From NCBI GenBank assembly GCA_023935145.1, contig CM043705.1, forward strand, positions 88,012,084-88,076,083: a stretch of 64,000 nucleotides of DNA. Direction: 5' to 3'. Numbering within the stretch: position 1 is the first letter of the stretch; each line of letters starts with the position of its first letter. This DNA comes from Bretschneidera sinensis. Its lineage: Eukaryota; Streptophyta; Magnoliopsida; Brassicales; Akaniaceae. This document shows, piece after piece, positions 1 to 13,256 of the stretch. The notes beneath the pieces were generated by a model. It saw only the letters and a list, made by a program, of their open reading frames with translations. It ran no database searches and was not told where the DNA came from. The translations under genes were made by a program, and so were the position numbers.

Positions 1-458
1 TTTCTACTTTGCTATTGGCTCTCACGAATGGAAAATAAAATACTTAGCTAATTGCCAATTTGCAAACCAAGAAAGAGATGGAAATGTGTCCCTTGGGATT
101 TATTGGTCCTTTCAGGAAGACTCATAGACCATTTGAAGGTATTAAGGGAGCAGTTACTGTTGTAATAGATAACTACAGTATTATACTGCAATTTCAGAGG
201 ACACTTTATTTTCATTTTTGTGATCTTGGTTACTGCTGTGTCCTTGATGACTTGGGGTACTTTTATTTCTTACTATTCACACCTTGTACCATTTGGGTTA
301 CTTAGTACTATACACTACTTTCGCTTTCCAGAGAAGCAAACATTTTCAATTTTCTATGTTGTTCGAGGTGCATATTTGTCATGCTGATAAATTTTACTCA
401 CATCTAATGTGTAAGTTTGGATGCTTAAAATCATTTTTTTCTATATTATGGATTCCAG

Positions 459-2341
459 GTGGAGGGAATGAACAGTTTGGTTTCTGAACTTGCTGTTGTA
501 GCTGCACAAGAGAAAACCATGCTTGATGAATGCGAAGCTCTTTTGGCTTCTACAGCAGCAATGCAGGTGAGAACAAATGTATTATGGTTGCAGACAAGGC
601 ATGCACAAAAATAAAAACCTTAATCCTTTGACACCATAGCATCTTCAGTTAATGGATAGATGTTTGTAGGAACTTGTTGCTATGACTCCAGATTGTCATT
701 ACTGTGCATCAGGAAGATTTATATCCCATTAGTGAATTACTATTAATGAGAAAGCCAGAGGATTTATAATTAGTTTAATTGCTCATTTTCACTTCATCTA
801 AATTCTAGGTTCTTTTGATTGTACTTTCTTTGATTTTGTCTTTCATTATGGCTAAATTTTAAAGCTGTTGCTTTGTTGTTATTGCATTTTGTCATTATAT
901 ATGTTCCCTATGCTATCATCTCCAGTTAGAAAGTTTTTAAAAGTTCATCCATTCTTTCCTTTAAAAAAAACTTTGCTCTCTTCGATACTTAGTTGATCTT
1001 CGTAGTGATGGATCGTACACAAAAGTCTGCTCATCGAATGAGTAAAATAAGTATCTATCTCAAGGGAGACACATGTTCTGCTGTGGAGGTTCTCATTTGA
1101 GATTAAATATACATCATTGAAGTTTCTTTTGTTTTTGAAAAATCTCAGAACGGCATAAGGACAGGATTTTCTTTTCTTTTTCATTCTATTATATGGAAGT
1201 AGAGAGGAATGGTCTCTTAGGGTTCATATTTTATGCTGCGCTCTTTATCACCCTAGCCTACCAGCTAGATGTTTATATTCAGTCTTCTCACATAGGATAC
1301 TTTTTAGAATTTTCTCATAGACCAAGTTTGAATTTTGACAGATAGGTTTGATATGAGTAACAGAAGCGCACTTGATATTCTTATGGACTTGGAAAAGGGT
1401 TTTCCAAATGTAGCAAATGCTATAACTTGACATGCTTGAACATGTATGCCACTAGGGGGTGATGCGTTAGTTTGTCTGGTCCAAATTTGTATATAAACTG
1501 ACCCTCTTAAGTGTGTTAGTTAGCTCAAGGAATGTCTGTCTTTAAGTTGTCTGCTTGTGTGGGATCCTGATTGGGCTAGTGTTGAATCGTGGTTATGTGA
1601 TTTAATGTTACCCATTTTGATCATGTGAGATATGGATGAAGGATGGCAATTCTAGCCTGGTTAGATATCGAAGGGGTTGGGGTCAATTAATGCCAGTTGA
1701 TGTCTTCATGGTTCTCTTGTCATGTACCTATTGGTCCTTTGTCACATAGCAATCTAATTGGCTGGCCTAGTCCAATCTATTTGTTAACATGGCTTTAAAG
1801 TTTTTTTTTTTTGGCTTTAAAGGAAGTTGATATCTTAAAAAAAAAGTTTTTTTTTTCATGTGTGGGACCATATGAACTGGGTACAAGTAGAATTTGTAAA
1901 TTCAAGCTCTATTTTTGCCTTTTTTTTTTTTGCAAATTTCAGACTGGTCAATTAATACCAGTTGTCAATGGCTTCTTTGTTCTATTGTCATATGCCCATT
2001 GGTCCTTTGTCACATAGCAATCTAATTGGCTGGCCTAGATCAATCCATCATTGTTAACATGGCTTTAAAAGTTTTTATTATATATTATTTTATTTTTTAA
2101 AGGAAGTTGATATATCTAAAAATATTCTTTTTGCATGTGATAGAATTTGTAGTTTCAAGCTTTTACTTATGCATACCTTCACTTCTTTTGTTATTATGTG
2201 TTTCCTGGATGGTATTTGATTGCTTTTGGCATCGAGCAGGTAGAAGAGTATAGCCTTGGGACTCATCTCATACAAATGAAGCAAGCTTTGGAGAAGGGTG
2301 ATCGACCTATCTTGCCAGTAAAAAAATTTCAATGGCCCTGA
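459..2341 (+). CDS. 3' end of an unidentified plant gene (last two exons)
   Basis: Two exons can be read at 459-566 and 2240-2341, with AG acceptors before each and a GT donor after the first. They join in phase 0 and end at a TGA at 2339-2341. The joined tail is 69 residues. It starts VEGMNSLVSELAVVAAQEKT, contains EYSLGTHLIQMKQALEKGD and ends VKKFQWP. It looks helical and charged, possibly a coiled coil. I do not recognise the family. Upstream exons lie outside the window or could not be picked out in the first 458 bases. The 1.67-kb intron carries a tandem duplication. The matching splice phases and the compositional contrast with the flanks support a real gene; the product is unknown. Confidence 0.5.
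1680..2170. repeat. diverged tandem duplication inside an intron
   Basis: Two adjacent copies of about 250 bases, roughly 1680-1930 and 1946-2170, lie in the last intron of the partial gene. Both contain the block around CCTTTGTCACATAGCAATC (1737-1755 and 2003-2021), then a GTTAACATGGCTTTAAA stretch and a GGAAGTTGATAT stretch. The copies differ by substitutions and poly-T length. Confidence 0.75.
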
Positions 2342-3859
2342 CCAGCTGCAATGCTAACAATTTTACCACTCGGAGATGATTGGCGCTATCTGCTCAGGTC
2401 TCAGTAAATGTAAATTATTATTTTTTTCTTTTTTCACTTTAGTGGTAATCACATATTGTTAATTTTTTTCCCCTTTTCAATAGGGAGTAATTGGCTCCAA
2501 TCCTTACTAGTAATTTTTTGTATTACGCATATGAAAAGAAAATGCAGAGGAAGCAAAGGATTGAAATTCAATGCATATGGTTTCCGGGGAAAGAAAATGT
2601 AGTTAAATTTTTACATGTAAGCTTGGATTCAACAAATTTTTATTTTATTTTTTGTTTTGTTTTGTTATTATTATATAGTATTAGGTTAGACAAGCCTTTT
2701 TAGCCATATTGTATTGGCATTTGGACTTAAGAGAATGAGAGATTCTGTAGCATAGTAACTGGCGAGCTGGGTTTAAGTAAAAATGAGCTATACAGAGTTG
2801 GCTTGTTGCCTTAAAACCTCGCATGTTTTACTATGATTTTAATCAAAATCTACCTTTTTATCTTCATGCCCACAACGGCAAATCATTTAGTAGATTAACA
2901 ATAGAGGGTGATTAATAAAACAAGATGCCAAGTACAACTCGATTGATGAACAAATTATATATATAATCGACTATTGGGCAAAAACCCAGTTAAGCCTTAC
3001 CTTTTTTTAGCTAGCCCGGAAATTTTAAGGTGGAGGTCGGGCTTGGCTTTTGAGCTGACGGGCCGTGATTAGATTTAAATCACACATAGAAAAACGATTT
3101 TTTGAGGTCTTAAAATTTTAATTTGAAAAAAAAATAACATATTTAGAAGGAGTTTTTAAAAACTGTTTTCAGTTATAATTTTGTAATTACTGTTATATTT
3201 CTTTTAAGAACTTAATGGAATTGTCAAATCAGTGATTCACGTGATTAAAACAGATGTCAAATTGGCTAAATCAGTGTTTTTAGAGAATTTTTATGCTTAA
3301 ACACATGATTTGAATTCCAACCTAGGGATGATAAAAGTCACCGTCTTTTATGGGTGCATGAACCCTTCGACTCAATAGAATTGGATTTGGAAGAGATTTC
3401 GAATATGATAATCCCGACAGATTTGAAGACGAAGGCGGGGATAACACTCCTTTGCTCATATAATTTTCAAATCCAATTCTTAATTCATATTAATATTATG
3501 TTAAATTTTTTATAAATATAATATATTTATTGCTATTTTTTCTATAAAGAAACTGTGGGGTATTTATGTTCTTGTTGACGAGGAAAAAAATCCTCACCAG
3601 AGAAACGGAGACAAGAAGACACTCCCTGCTCCAAGTCTGCTTTGTTACCATCTATATTCCAACCACAAAATATATGTTTTTTTTCTTCAAATTAAACCTT
3701 AAAACTATAGGCATGTGCAATATGGAGGTAAATTTTCATCTTAATGCTCTTATTTTAGTTAGTTCAGCTTTCAAATTGATCAACGGATGGTAGTGACGAT
3801 TTTGAAATTATAAAAAATATATTGCTTAACTTGAAATTATATGGAAACTAACATAAAAA
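2342..3859. other. intergenic, no gene recognised
   Basis: This is AT-rich sequence after the stop of the partial gene. It presumably includes that gene's 3' UTR at the left. Short open frames are present but show neither a family match nor splice structure. Confidence 0.5.
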
Positions 3860-4165
3860 ATGAAGGAGGCTGGATTTCAGACAGAGACTGTCACAGCTTT
3901 GCATGATGCGGAGGAGGAAGAGAAGGAGCTAATGGTGAAGGTTCACCTTGAGAAATTGGCCATTGCTTTCGCCCTTATAGCTACTGAACCTGGAACTGAA
4001 ATTAGGATCATTAAGAACCTCCGAGTTTGTTTAGATTGCCACACTGCTACTAAATTCATATCCAAGATTACGGAAGAGTCATCGTGGTTAGGGATGCTAA
4101 TCGGTTCCATCATTTTAAAGACGGTGTGTGTTCCTGTGGACGCTGATTATGGTTTGTGGGGTGCA
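3860..4165 (+). pseudogene. PPR protein DYW-domain fragment, frameshifted
   Basis: The frame from 3860 reads as the E+/DYW end of a plant organellar PPR RNA-editing protein. It has KEAGFQTET, a HxE motif as HLEKLAIAF, then [20 protein letters not shown] with the CxxCH zinc-binding motif. After KIT the match moves to another frame at about 4074, where [14 protein letters not shown] follows. That fits a one-base deletion. A stop and a second phase change scramble the terminal DYW tripeptide (4150-4165). No PPR repeats lie upstream, so this is an isolated C-terminal piece of about 100 residues. It is almost certainly non-functional. Confidence 0.85.
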
Positions 4166-4234
4166 AGAGTATCTAACATCAAAGTTGAATTTTGGTTATA
4201 TGGCAACAATGAAAACTGGCCACTGTTATGCTAA

Positions 4235-6229
4235 GATGCATGGCATTTCTTGCCCAGTTGTTCATCTGGTATTCTAAACATTTTCGCCAAACAATGAAGT
4301 ATGCATCAACAATCAACGCTTCCCAAATTGTTTAATAGCAGAGTAAAAACTGCCCAAGCCAACACTAGTCCAATTCCTTCAGGTAACCTCTTTCAGCACC
4401 ATGTTTTTCACCCTTGTATTCAATTCAAACTCATGCACTCACATCTTGGGGTATTGGTAAGGTATTTTTGTTTATTATGCTTGATTATGATGTGGAAGAA
4501 ATGTTGTAAATATATTCCCACAGATTTTTTGGAATAACATTTTTGTGAAAAAGGTCTACTGGTTAGACTCTTGAACTTGTGCAATGTTCCAGGTTTCTAT
4601 TGTGGGAAAACTTTTGCATAACTAATTTTTCATTGAAATTTTAACTAGAATAAATATGTTCAAATAAGCATGTTGACCTGTTATATGTGCTTTATGTATG
4701 CATGCCAATACTTGAGAATTGATAATCGAATTGTTTTTTCTGTTTCCTCTTAACCAACCAGAGATTTTATTAGTTTTACAAGCCACCCTGTAGTAAATTC
4801 AATAGGCTGATTAAAAGCATAAATGATCATCTAATTTGATGGATTTTTATGTTCTGTTAGGTTTTAGGACCATGATAAGAGGGAGGTAGCACTGAGCTGG
4901 GTGAAAAGATGGCTGAGCAATGCTTTTCGTCAAAACAATTTCTTGAGGTGCAGTACCTTCACCTGAATCTTCTGAGAATATTGTAGAATTTGACATCGAT
5001 ATGGCAACTTTTCTACCCACTTCAATTTATTATAATGTTTGTCCTTCTCCACTATAATTACGTTAGTTTCTTTATTTCTATGCATTATATGTTTTGGTTT
5101 CATGAGCTTGGTGCCAATGGCACAAATTGTTGGCTAGAAAATCTGCAGTCTGAGAAGCTTAAGTGCGGAAAGTATCATAACCAGTGGTTCCTTCAATTCC
5201 TTGATTTGTGCATATATTTGTTTTTAACAGAGGCCAAATCAGACCAAAGGCAAGGAGAGAAGAGGAGACACAAACATTGAATTTACAACCAAACATGGTC
5301 AGTGCTCACGCCTGCCACCCATCTGATCCTTGGGGGACAGGTGGAAACTGAAGATAGAGACTGCTTTCCTGAAGGAATTCCTCGTCTGGCACCTGCTGTC
5401 TATTGCCTATGGCATTAAGACTGCAACATCAACTCCAACAAGGTGGGATGATTAACACGATAATTGAAGATATTAGGAAGGTTTGTTAGGAATAAAGCAA
5501 GAGAAAAATAAATAGACACAAAAAATTTACTTGGTTTTGAACTAAAACTGTTATGTTCACGGGTGATGATGAGAGATTCTATTATAATCAAAATTGGAGT
5601 ATAAATCAAAAGAGATCAAACTCCGTAAACCCAATTCACAAATATAACCAAATCTAGTTACCACAAATTTAATTGAGAAAATACAATAACTTATAAAGAA
5701 ATAAGCTTTAACAATTCACAAAATCTATTTGTCGTACAGCTTTGTTGTTCTTATTGACATAATAGAAGTAATTGGATCAATAAAGTGACCGAATTAGAAA
5801 GAAAAATCATTATTTATAGTCAAAGACCATACATATTGACTGGCGAAAGATCATAATTATATTTAACAATAAAATACTAAAAAAAGCCCACATGCAACAA
5901 AGATTTTTTGTTACCCGTCGGAAAAAATATAAGTTTTATTAACTTTTTTTTTGTTATTGTTGAAAAAAGAGACATAGACACATATAAATAAGGTTAAAGA
6001 GAATATTTTTCTATTTAATTTTTTATTTCGTATCTTACTATCAACAAAACAGTCACCATTCATTAAAACAACCATTATTTTTAATTATTAATTTTTTTAT
6101 TGTAATTTATACTATTACAATATAACCTGACAATTAAAACAAAAATGAATCTCTTTTTACTCCAAAATTACAAACCATATCTAACCGTTCTCCTCTCTCA
6201 AGGATATGAGGTTTTCCTAAACACGTCTT
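4235..6229. other. intergenic, no gene recognised
   Basis: Candidate splice sites occur near 4860-4950 and 5230-5300, and a short frame lies at 4990-5280. None builds into a protein I recognise. The stretch from 5850 to 6150 is strongly A/T-rich. Confidence 0.4.
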
Positions 6230-6430
6230 GATTAGTGGTCGGAGTTTTCTGGATCCAATCTAAAACCTTTCCATAGACCTTGCTGACATGCCACTAATAA
6301 GTGAAAATGCTCGTTATTCCAGCATTCATTATCCACTTTTCTTGTTCCATCTCAGCTCAGCAATGTACATTTTGAAGATTGAGATTAATAGAGCAATGAA
6401 GAAAAGACCTGCAGAAGTGCTTATCAGATC
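6230..6430 (-). pseudogene. relic of a cellulose synthase 3' exon
   Basis: On the minus strand from 6430 the frame reads ISTSAGLFFIALLISIF and then AELRWNK. This aligns with the start of the last CESA7 exon in this window ([23 protein letters not shown]). Further on, a frame-shifted stretch reading FSLISGMSAR resembles [10 protein letters not shown]. Stops and frameshifts break it up and no other CesA exon is nearby. It lies 1.2 kb past the CESA7 stop in the same orientation, which suggests the decayed end of a tandem copy, although another CesA/Csl parent is possible. Confidence 0.75.
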
Positions 6431-7657
6431 ATAGGCAAATTAAGACTAAGCTTCCCACCAGAAGAAAAGATCTCTCCTTTGGAGACATTTCGAAATCATA
6501 TTGTGTCGTATTTACTGAATCATTTTGTTTTATTCAATTCAAAAGGAGTGCAAGACACTGTTGCAATGTTTGTAGAAATTCAAAAAGACTGTTTTGTTTA
6601 ATTTAAAACCTGCATATAAGGTTACAGTACATTTTGTATGGTGATTTGTGCCTTAAAAGTCAATTTATACACAAATGTACGTCTTGAGTTTGAACTGCAG
6701 GGGACTGTCCAACAGCAGCCATGTTTGGTCTTTATAATGGAACCGAAATACAGAGAGAGAAACCAGAATTTTTAGGAGCTAAGAGGGGATGGTAATGGAG
6801 GCTCCTTTGTAGGATGACAAACTACAGTCGCAGTGCATATTGAAATTATGATTGATAGTAGGAAGTTTGGGCAGCTTAAGATTAGTTTGAGCTTACTTTT
6901 TAAAATTTGTCGAAAATTTAATTAGATTAAATTAAATTAAATTTTATTAAATAACAATTAATAGATGATTTAATTTTATTTAATTAAGTTTTTAATAAAT
7001 CTTAAAAAGATTGTAGTTTTAAATCGGGTCGCTGTCATTTATGGTTAGTCATGCAGTGACCAAACATAAAGGAGAGCAGAAAAAATTAGATTCTGTTTTC
7101 ACATGACTGAGTCTTCGTTTGGGATTGCTGTCTTAAATGATCTTGAATAAACAGCTTATGAACAAAAACAAAAACAAACAGCCAGAAAGAGTTAAAAGGT
7201 GAGAGATCTTGCAAGAACTGATGAGGCTTGGATGCGAAATATGATAATTTCAACTAAATTAAGGGAACATGGGACAAGTTACCCTTCCAAGCAAACAAGT
7301 GTTAGTACAACCTATAACTTGATTGACTGGAACAGGATTGTCTAGTGTTGTAGAAGCATAAATCTGTGATGCTGTGATCATTCAATGTTATGTGACAGAA
7401 ATATTTCTCAATGCTAAGTTCTGGGGGAGATTCTTGAGAAATCATCAAAAGCAGCCCTTTTTTTTCAATTTAATTACAAAACTGGGGATAAAAAGCATAT
7501 TAACGCACACAAAAAATTTGACGCTACCCTTTATTTTTTCCTGTGCATCACCATCTTCTTGATTCATACATCACATATCAGTACTGCTTCTTAAAAGCAA
7601 GAATGTAAATGCATCTTTCTGGAGATGATCGAACCTCGAAAAAATTATTTTTTCCCC
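6431..7657. other. 3' flank of CESA7, no gene recognised
   Basis: This stretch lies between the CesA relic and the CESA7 stop. The right part should contain the CESA7 3' UTR. No further coding homology was seen. Confidence 0.5.
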
Positions 7658-10600
7658 TTAGCAATTGATGCCACATTGCGTGGTGTTAGGTCCTTTGGTT
7701 TTCATTACAAACGGATCGATCCTTACCCAGAGCAGGGAGAAGATTGAAGCCAACAGAACTGACCAAATAACAACAATGGTTGGTGTCCTGTTCTGTCTTC
7801 CCATAAGACCTTTTAGGAATGGATAGAGATGAAGAATCACCCAGAAGGAGAAGAAGAGTTTTCCAAAGAGAGGTCCCCATGATTGGTACCCATTGTTTAT
7901 GGCATCTGAGATCCCGGCAACGACGCCTACAAGGTTGATGATTAAGACAGTAGTTGGAGGGATGAGGAGGGTTGTCCATTTGAAGGCATAGAGTTCTCCA
8001 AAATCTTCATCATCTGATGATTTTGATGTGACAGTGAAGTTAGTGTCGATTCCGGCCAAAACCTTGAGAAGACCTTGGACAACGGCAAAGAGGTGAGCTG
8101 AGATTCCACCAATGACCCAGAATTGTTCATTTCTCCACCATTCTTCAATGCTCACTCCACTCCACCTCAGCTCAAGAATGCCTGTCGTGAAGATTGAGAT
8201 GAACAAGGAAATGAAGAATAGACTTGCAAAGGTGCTTATCTGCATCAGAAATGAACTTGGAATAAGTTTTAATATAGCAGAGAAAAATGCAGAACTCGCA
8301 AGCAACGCCTACATCCTGGAATCGCATGGAGTTGCAGTTTTTTCCATAATTTAGGCAGTTTGATAGAATGAGTTCTTCCTAGTTCTTCCTTAAGGCTATG
8401 AAGCCTATAAGAGGTAGGAGAAAAATGTGACAAAAAAAAGTGAGATTAAAAATTTAACTCATTTTACTCTTCACTCTCCAATCCTCCTAATATGGAAGTA
8501 TTGACAATTATAACTTGAAGAAAAAAAGCTCAAAGAATAGGTGAATCCTCTCATTTTCTTTCCATTCACATTTTTCTTACCAATCAACATAAATGTGTTA
8601 CCCTTTTTTTTCTTTCCTCTCACTCTTCTTTCCTCCCATTTTTCTTTTCTAACCATTATAGCCTAAGTTCAACACTCTTGTTGCACATAGTATGTAATGT
8701 TATGTGTCTTTTAAATTATATGAGCTAGTAAGTAAGATAGTTTCATTTTCAGGTATTATTCAATTTGGCTCTTGTTTTCTTTCATCTGTGTTTAATGGAT
8801 AGTACAAGAATCATTTACTTACCGGTGGCATGATGAACTTATCCGTAAGCAGACAGATTGCAGGGAGGATACAATAGGCAAGGAGTGGTAAAGAGGTGAA
8901 AGGGTAGATAGTTGTGTTTACATATGCAAATCTCTCAAGCCACTTGAGCTTTCCTCCCTTGTAGCCATACCAGACAGGACTATGGCGACTAAAGAAGATC
9001 TCAACAGATCCAAGTGCCCATCGAAGAACTTGATTCAGCCGATCTGACAAGTTGATCGGAGCTGAACCCTTGAATGCAGGTCTCTTTGGCATACAGTATA
9101 TAGATCTCCAACCACGGCAATGCATCTTGAAACCTGTTAGAATATCCTCTGTAATTGAGCCATAAATCCAACCAAGCTGCACATACAACAGTAAACAAAG
9201 TTTCAGATAATCAAGTTTTAAAGTTTGATTCTATGATTGGTCGGAAGGAAAAGTGAGAGGAAAGGAAATAGGGAGGAAAAAACTTTTCTTCCTATTGGTA
9301 GGAGAGAAAAGAAATCTAGGAGGATTGAAGTTTCATTTTCTTATATGCAAATCACAAGCCTCCAAATTTTCTTGTTTTTTCTTCCTGATCAATATTTTTT
9401 TTCTTATCATTTTCATTCCTATCACTTTTTTTTCTCACATTTCATTCCTACCAATCAAAGCTTTAGTGCCCTTATATTTTAACCATCACCATTGCAATTG
9501 ACAAGATACATGATTGAAATGACTGGAGGGAGAATGAAGTGGGCAGTAAATGTTACAAGCTGCTGGCATTACCTCAGTGCCCCATTCAGTTTTGTCTTCA
9601 TAGCCACAACTGATAACATGAATAGCTTCTTTAAGCAGAGCTGCAGGGCTTGAAGAAGGAGGGACACCACCTTCTTCCATCAAAGTTGAAGTCACAAAAA
9701 TTGCAGATTGCCCGAATTTCTTTTCAAAATTCATTTGGGACATCAATAATTGCTTGTCGTCCTCAATTCCTACTGATATATATATAAAGAAAAGTTTCAG
9801 TTTGAGTAAAGGAAATTTTAAGTATAAAGCATTTTAATGTTGTGGGAAAACCTTCTAGGGTTACGCCATCTCCATTTGCATCGCTATTCGAGTATTTCTT
9901 GTTCTTTCTGCGGTGTCCAAAGCAAGGGCAGCAACCGCAGCTTACCATCTTCGGACGCTTAGGACCCTTTGGAGGATTATAGCCATACAAAGCTTGCCTT
10001 CTGAAAACACAACCAGTACCGACATATACAGGACCTTGAATTCCATCTAGACCTTTCATGTTAATCTGCAAAAGGCAGAATGAAAATAAGTATTAATCTT
10101 TTTTTCCTCCTTAAACAATCTTTGGAATAAAAAATAAGGTGTAAAAGATATGTTTCTTGTAGTAACTTACATCAAAGAAGACAGTATTTCTGTTGGCGTA
10201 ACGATCATTCCTATCAATACCATCAAATCTTTGAGGGAACTGAACATAGCAAACTTTCCTCCCAATCTGGGGATCCATCAAGAAACACATGGCTTCTCTT
10301 ACAGCCTTGCTGTTATTCAAATAGTGATCACAGTCCAAATTCAGCATAAAAGGAGCATTGGTTAGCACCCCCGAGACCCGAACCTGAAAATATACAGAGA
10401 ATTATAAAACAGAAATTAACCAAGCTGATTGAATTCAGATCATAATAAAAGAAAAAGTGCTCAAGATACTTACCAGGGCATTCATGGCACCAGCTTTCTT
10501 GTGATGCAAGAAACCAGGCCTTTTCTCACGAGACACGTAAACAAGACGAGGGAGCTCATTCCCCTCAACATCGTGCCCTCCACTGTGACCAAGGAAGACT

Positions 10601-13256
10601 TGAATCATACCAGGGTGATCCTTGGTGTTGTTTCCTGGCCATGGTGTCCCATCTTGCATGATCCACCCTTCTGGAGGAACCTTTGTCGCTTTTGCAACAA
10701 GTGCATTTATCCTGACCTTGAATTCTTCATACTCTCTCTGTCAAACACCAAGAACAAATTGGACTAATTTACCCTTTTATCTTCAAAATTCGAAGGAAAA
10801 TTGTTTAAGTTTTTCCTTTTCTTTTACATACCTTCATAGCTCGACGCTCCTTAACAAATGTTGGCTGAACTTTATCCTTGAGGTAATCAACCTTTAAGGT
10901 GAAATACATCTCGGGTGCTCGAGGCTCTATAGAGAACTTTTTGCAGAATGGTACCCATTTTCGAGCAAATTCAGCAGTTTCAGATAAGGATTCAAATGTG
11001 AGCATGGAAGCACCATCATCGGAAATATAGCAAGAGATCTTATCAACTGGGTAGTCCATGGCCAAGATTGATAAGACTGTATTAGCTGTGACAAGAGGGG
11101 GTTCCTTCATGGGATCCACTGTACTGACAAAGATATCCACTGGGGCAAGCATATTTGGTTCACCTTCCCTTTCATATCTGCATCATAAATTTTATAAACA
11201 AATTAAACATTATACATTTGATTATATGTATAGGTAAATTAACATAAGAGGGTATGATCAAGTTGTTTGTAAATTTTGTGTACCTGAAAGAAAGACGATC
11301 AAGGTAGGTCTCGCGATCAATGGGGAACCATTTGGGGAACTGATCAAGAATCCAAGAAATTGCAAACCAGATTTCACAAATCACAGATGTTAACCAGAGG
11401 CCAATGGCATCATGTACTGGGTTCAAAATTCTATATCGGAGGAAAAAGGCAAGAATAACTAGCCGAGCAACAATCACCATCCTATATGGGTTGATCCTGC
11501 TAGATGCAATAGGCACTTTCCTTGACAGTGGCTGCCTAGCTTCATCAATCCTGAACCAGTTTTCGCCACATAAACATATGTAAGTTAATAACTTTGCTTG
11601 ATCAATTAACTGGCAGAAATGAATTTGGCACTTTATGTTGTTATTTGGATAAAATTCAGGAGCATTACATTGCCATGTCTGGATCATTCGCGTCATCTTG
11701 TTCATGCCCCAGATTTCCTTGCTGCAGTTTCCAGTCATCCATCCTATCTTTCCATCCTCCCTCTTTCTTTTCATCCCGTCTCTCGCCTCCTGTTATGTGC
11801 GAGAAGGCATTTAGCTAGTGAACTCACAGATTTGCATATCAATCTATTCTGTGGAAACAACACTTGGACCAATTTGTTTCAACTACCCTTTACAATTGAA
11901 AGGATCTTTGCATACCACAAGAAAAGGAGAAAAAATTATCAACAAACGTGAAGGCGGATACATACCAGATTCAGAGACTGGATACGGGTGTACTCGTTTA
12001 TGAAGCGAAGGAGATAACATTTGTTCTCCATGACCATAACCTCCTACAGGGAACTCCCCACTCACCTGCACAAATGTCATTCAAATAGCTTTAGTTACAC
12101 TTGAAATAAAGGAACTGTTTGGTCAAAATTAAAGCAAGAAAGCAACAATGTAATATTGTTTGGATCTTCTATGAAAAACAAGGCCTTTTAGTCCTTACCG
12201 GTCTAGATCGGACACCAGCTATAACTGGTGGGAATTGGGCATTTTCATCATCCTCAGGACCTCTTCCATAGCTCATCTTCCCATGAAGCATCGCTTCCGC
12301 AAGATGCTTGTGCTTGTTCTGTTCATCTTCAATGTTGAATTCATGTTCAATATCATCAATATCCTCTTCATCTTCATCTCCCTCCACCCTCGGACTCCCT
12401 TCAAAATATTAACAAGAAAAGAAAAAGTCAGTTAAACTTCCTGGTTCCCTTCAAAATATATTTTATTCAACAAAAGAAACAAAAAAGATAAATTTCTGTA
12501 ATTAAAGAGTTTATTCATTACCTTTGAGACGTTTGTACCTAGTCTTGCATTGAGGGCAGAGTTGGGACCCTTCTCTCCTTTCATACTCATAACAAGGCCT
12601 ACACGCGGGAAAACCACACTCGTTGCAGGCTATAAACAAATCTCCATCTACTGTTAGGCCAATCTCATCACCACATATCTCACAAACTTGACCATCCAGA
12701 TTCTTCAATGCCTTGGGCTGCACCAAAAACCAAAACTCAAAATCATGTTAATCCAACATATTCAATAGACAATCATGTTTTGTCATGTCAGAAAAATTTA
12801 CAGACTTCAAAATCTTAACTATCGTTCGGATTGAGGGGATTTGAGAGAAATGAAATGGAAGGATACATTTACCTTTTTTAAGAGATTTTTTTTTTTCCAA
12901 ACAAAATGAGAGCATTCGGAGGAATACTTTATCCCTCTAAATTCTTTAAACGCTACATTTTTTTTATTCCATATTGTTTCCTAGTTTTGGAAGGAAACGA
13001 AAGGAATTGAGGGAATTTGGAGGGATATCCTTATCCTTTCCTTTCTTCTTCTCTTCTTCAATTTAAACATACCATTAATATGAGATCGGCCTAGTCTATG
13101 AAGCGAGTCTATGCAAGAATGATTCTCGTTAAACTTTCAATACCCAAAAATTTAAATTTGAGTTCTTGTGTATGGTTTTACCTCTTCATGGTTATGAATG
13201 ACGACAAGCTCATTGCGGTTATGAGAGCCGGCCACTAGCCCTGCACTAGCTTCCAT
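7658..13256 (-). CDS. CESA7: cellulose synthase catalytic subunit, CESA7 (IRX3) type
   Basis: This is a plasma-membrane glycosyltransferase that polymerises UDP-glucose into cellulose. CESA7 acts with CESA4 and CESA8 in secondary walls of xylem and fibres. There are thirteen exons, 5' to 3': 13182-13256, 12522-12717, 12199-12398, 11966-12065, 11669-11789, 11284-11550, 10832-11177, 10474-10737, 10171-10383, 9852-10065, 9573-9769, 8823-9176, 7658-8239. They join in frame to 1042 aa; Arabidopsis CESA7 is about 1026. The N-terminus is [20 protein letters not shown]. The RING-like zinc finger has cysteines 37, 40, 56, 59, 64, 67, 79 and 82. Two membrane helices lie at about 254-300. Catalytic motifs are DDG 373-375, DCD 540-542, TED 740-742 and QVLRW 780-784, followed by the C-terminal membrane helices and the end QCGINC. 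The N-terminus and the variable region near 650 match CESA7 rather than CESA1, CESA3 or CESA6. Introns carry at least two MITEs. All motifs are intact. Confidence 0.95.
8394..8663. mobile_element. Tourist-like MITE in CESA7 intron 12
   Basis: The ends are inverted: GGCTATGAAG on the left, and GGCTATAATGG on the right read in reverse complement. The element is flanked by TAA at 8391-8393 and 8664-8666. A TAA duplication with GGC ends is typical of PIF/Harbinger-derived Tourist MITEs. The interior is pyrimidine-rich with no coding capacity. It belongs with the copies at 9224, 19201 and 45803. Confidence 0.75.
9224..9464. mobile_element. MITE of the same family in CESA7 intron 11
   Basis: Left CTATGATTGGTCGGAAGGAA and right CTACCAATCAAAG form inverted ends like those of the other three copies. 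The flanking duplication is not clear here, so the borders are approximate. Confidence 0.6.

Noticed and set aside
60..487. Short forward frames at the left edge as upstream exons
   Set aside because: No acceptor/donor pair frames them in phase with the exon at 459, and the residues look random.
7658..13256. CESA6- or CESA1-type primary-wall cellulose synthase
   Set aside because: The N-terminus [20 protein letters not shown], the FNIEDEQ region, the CGCCPCFG region and the QCGINC end fit CESA7 better.
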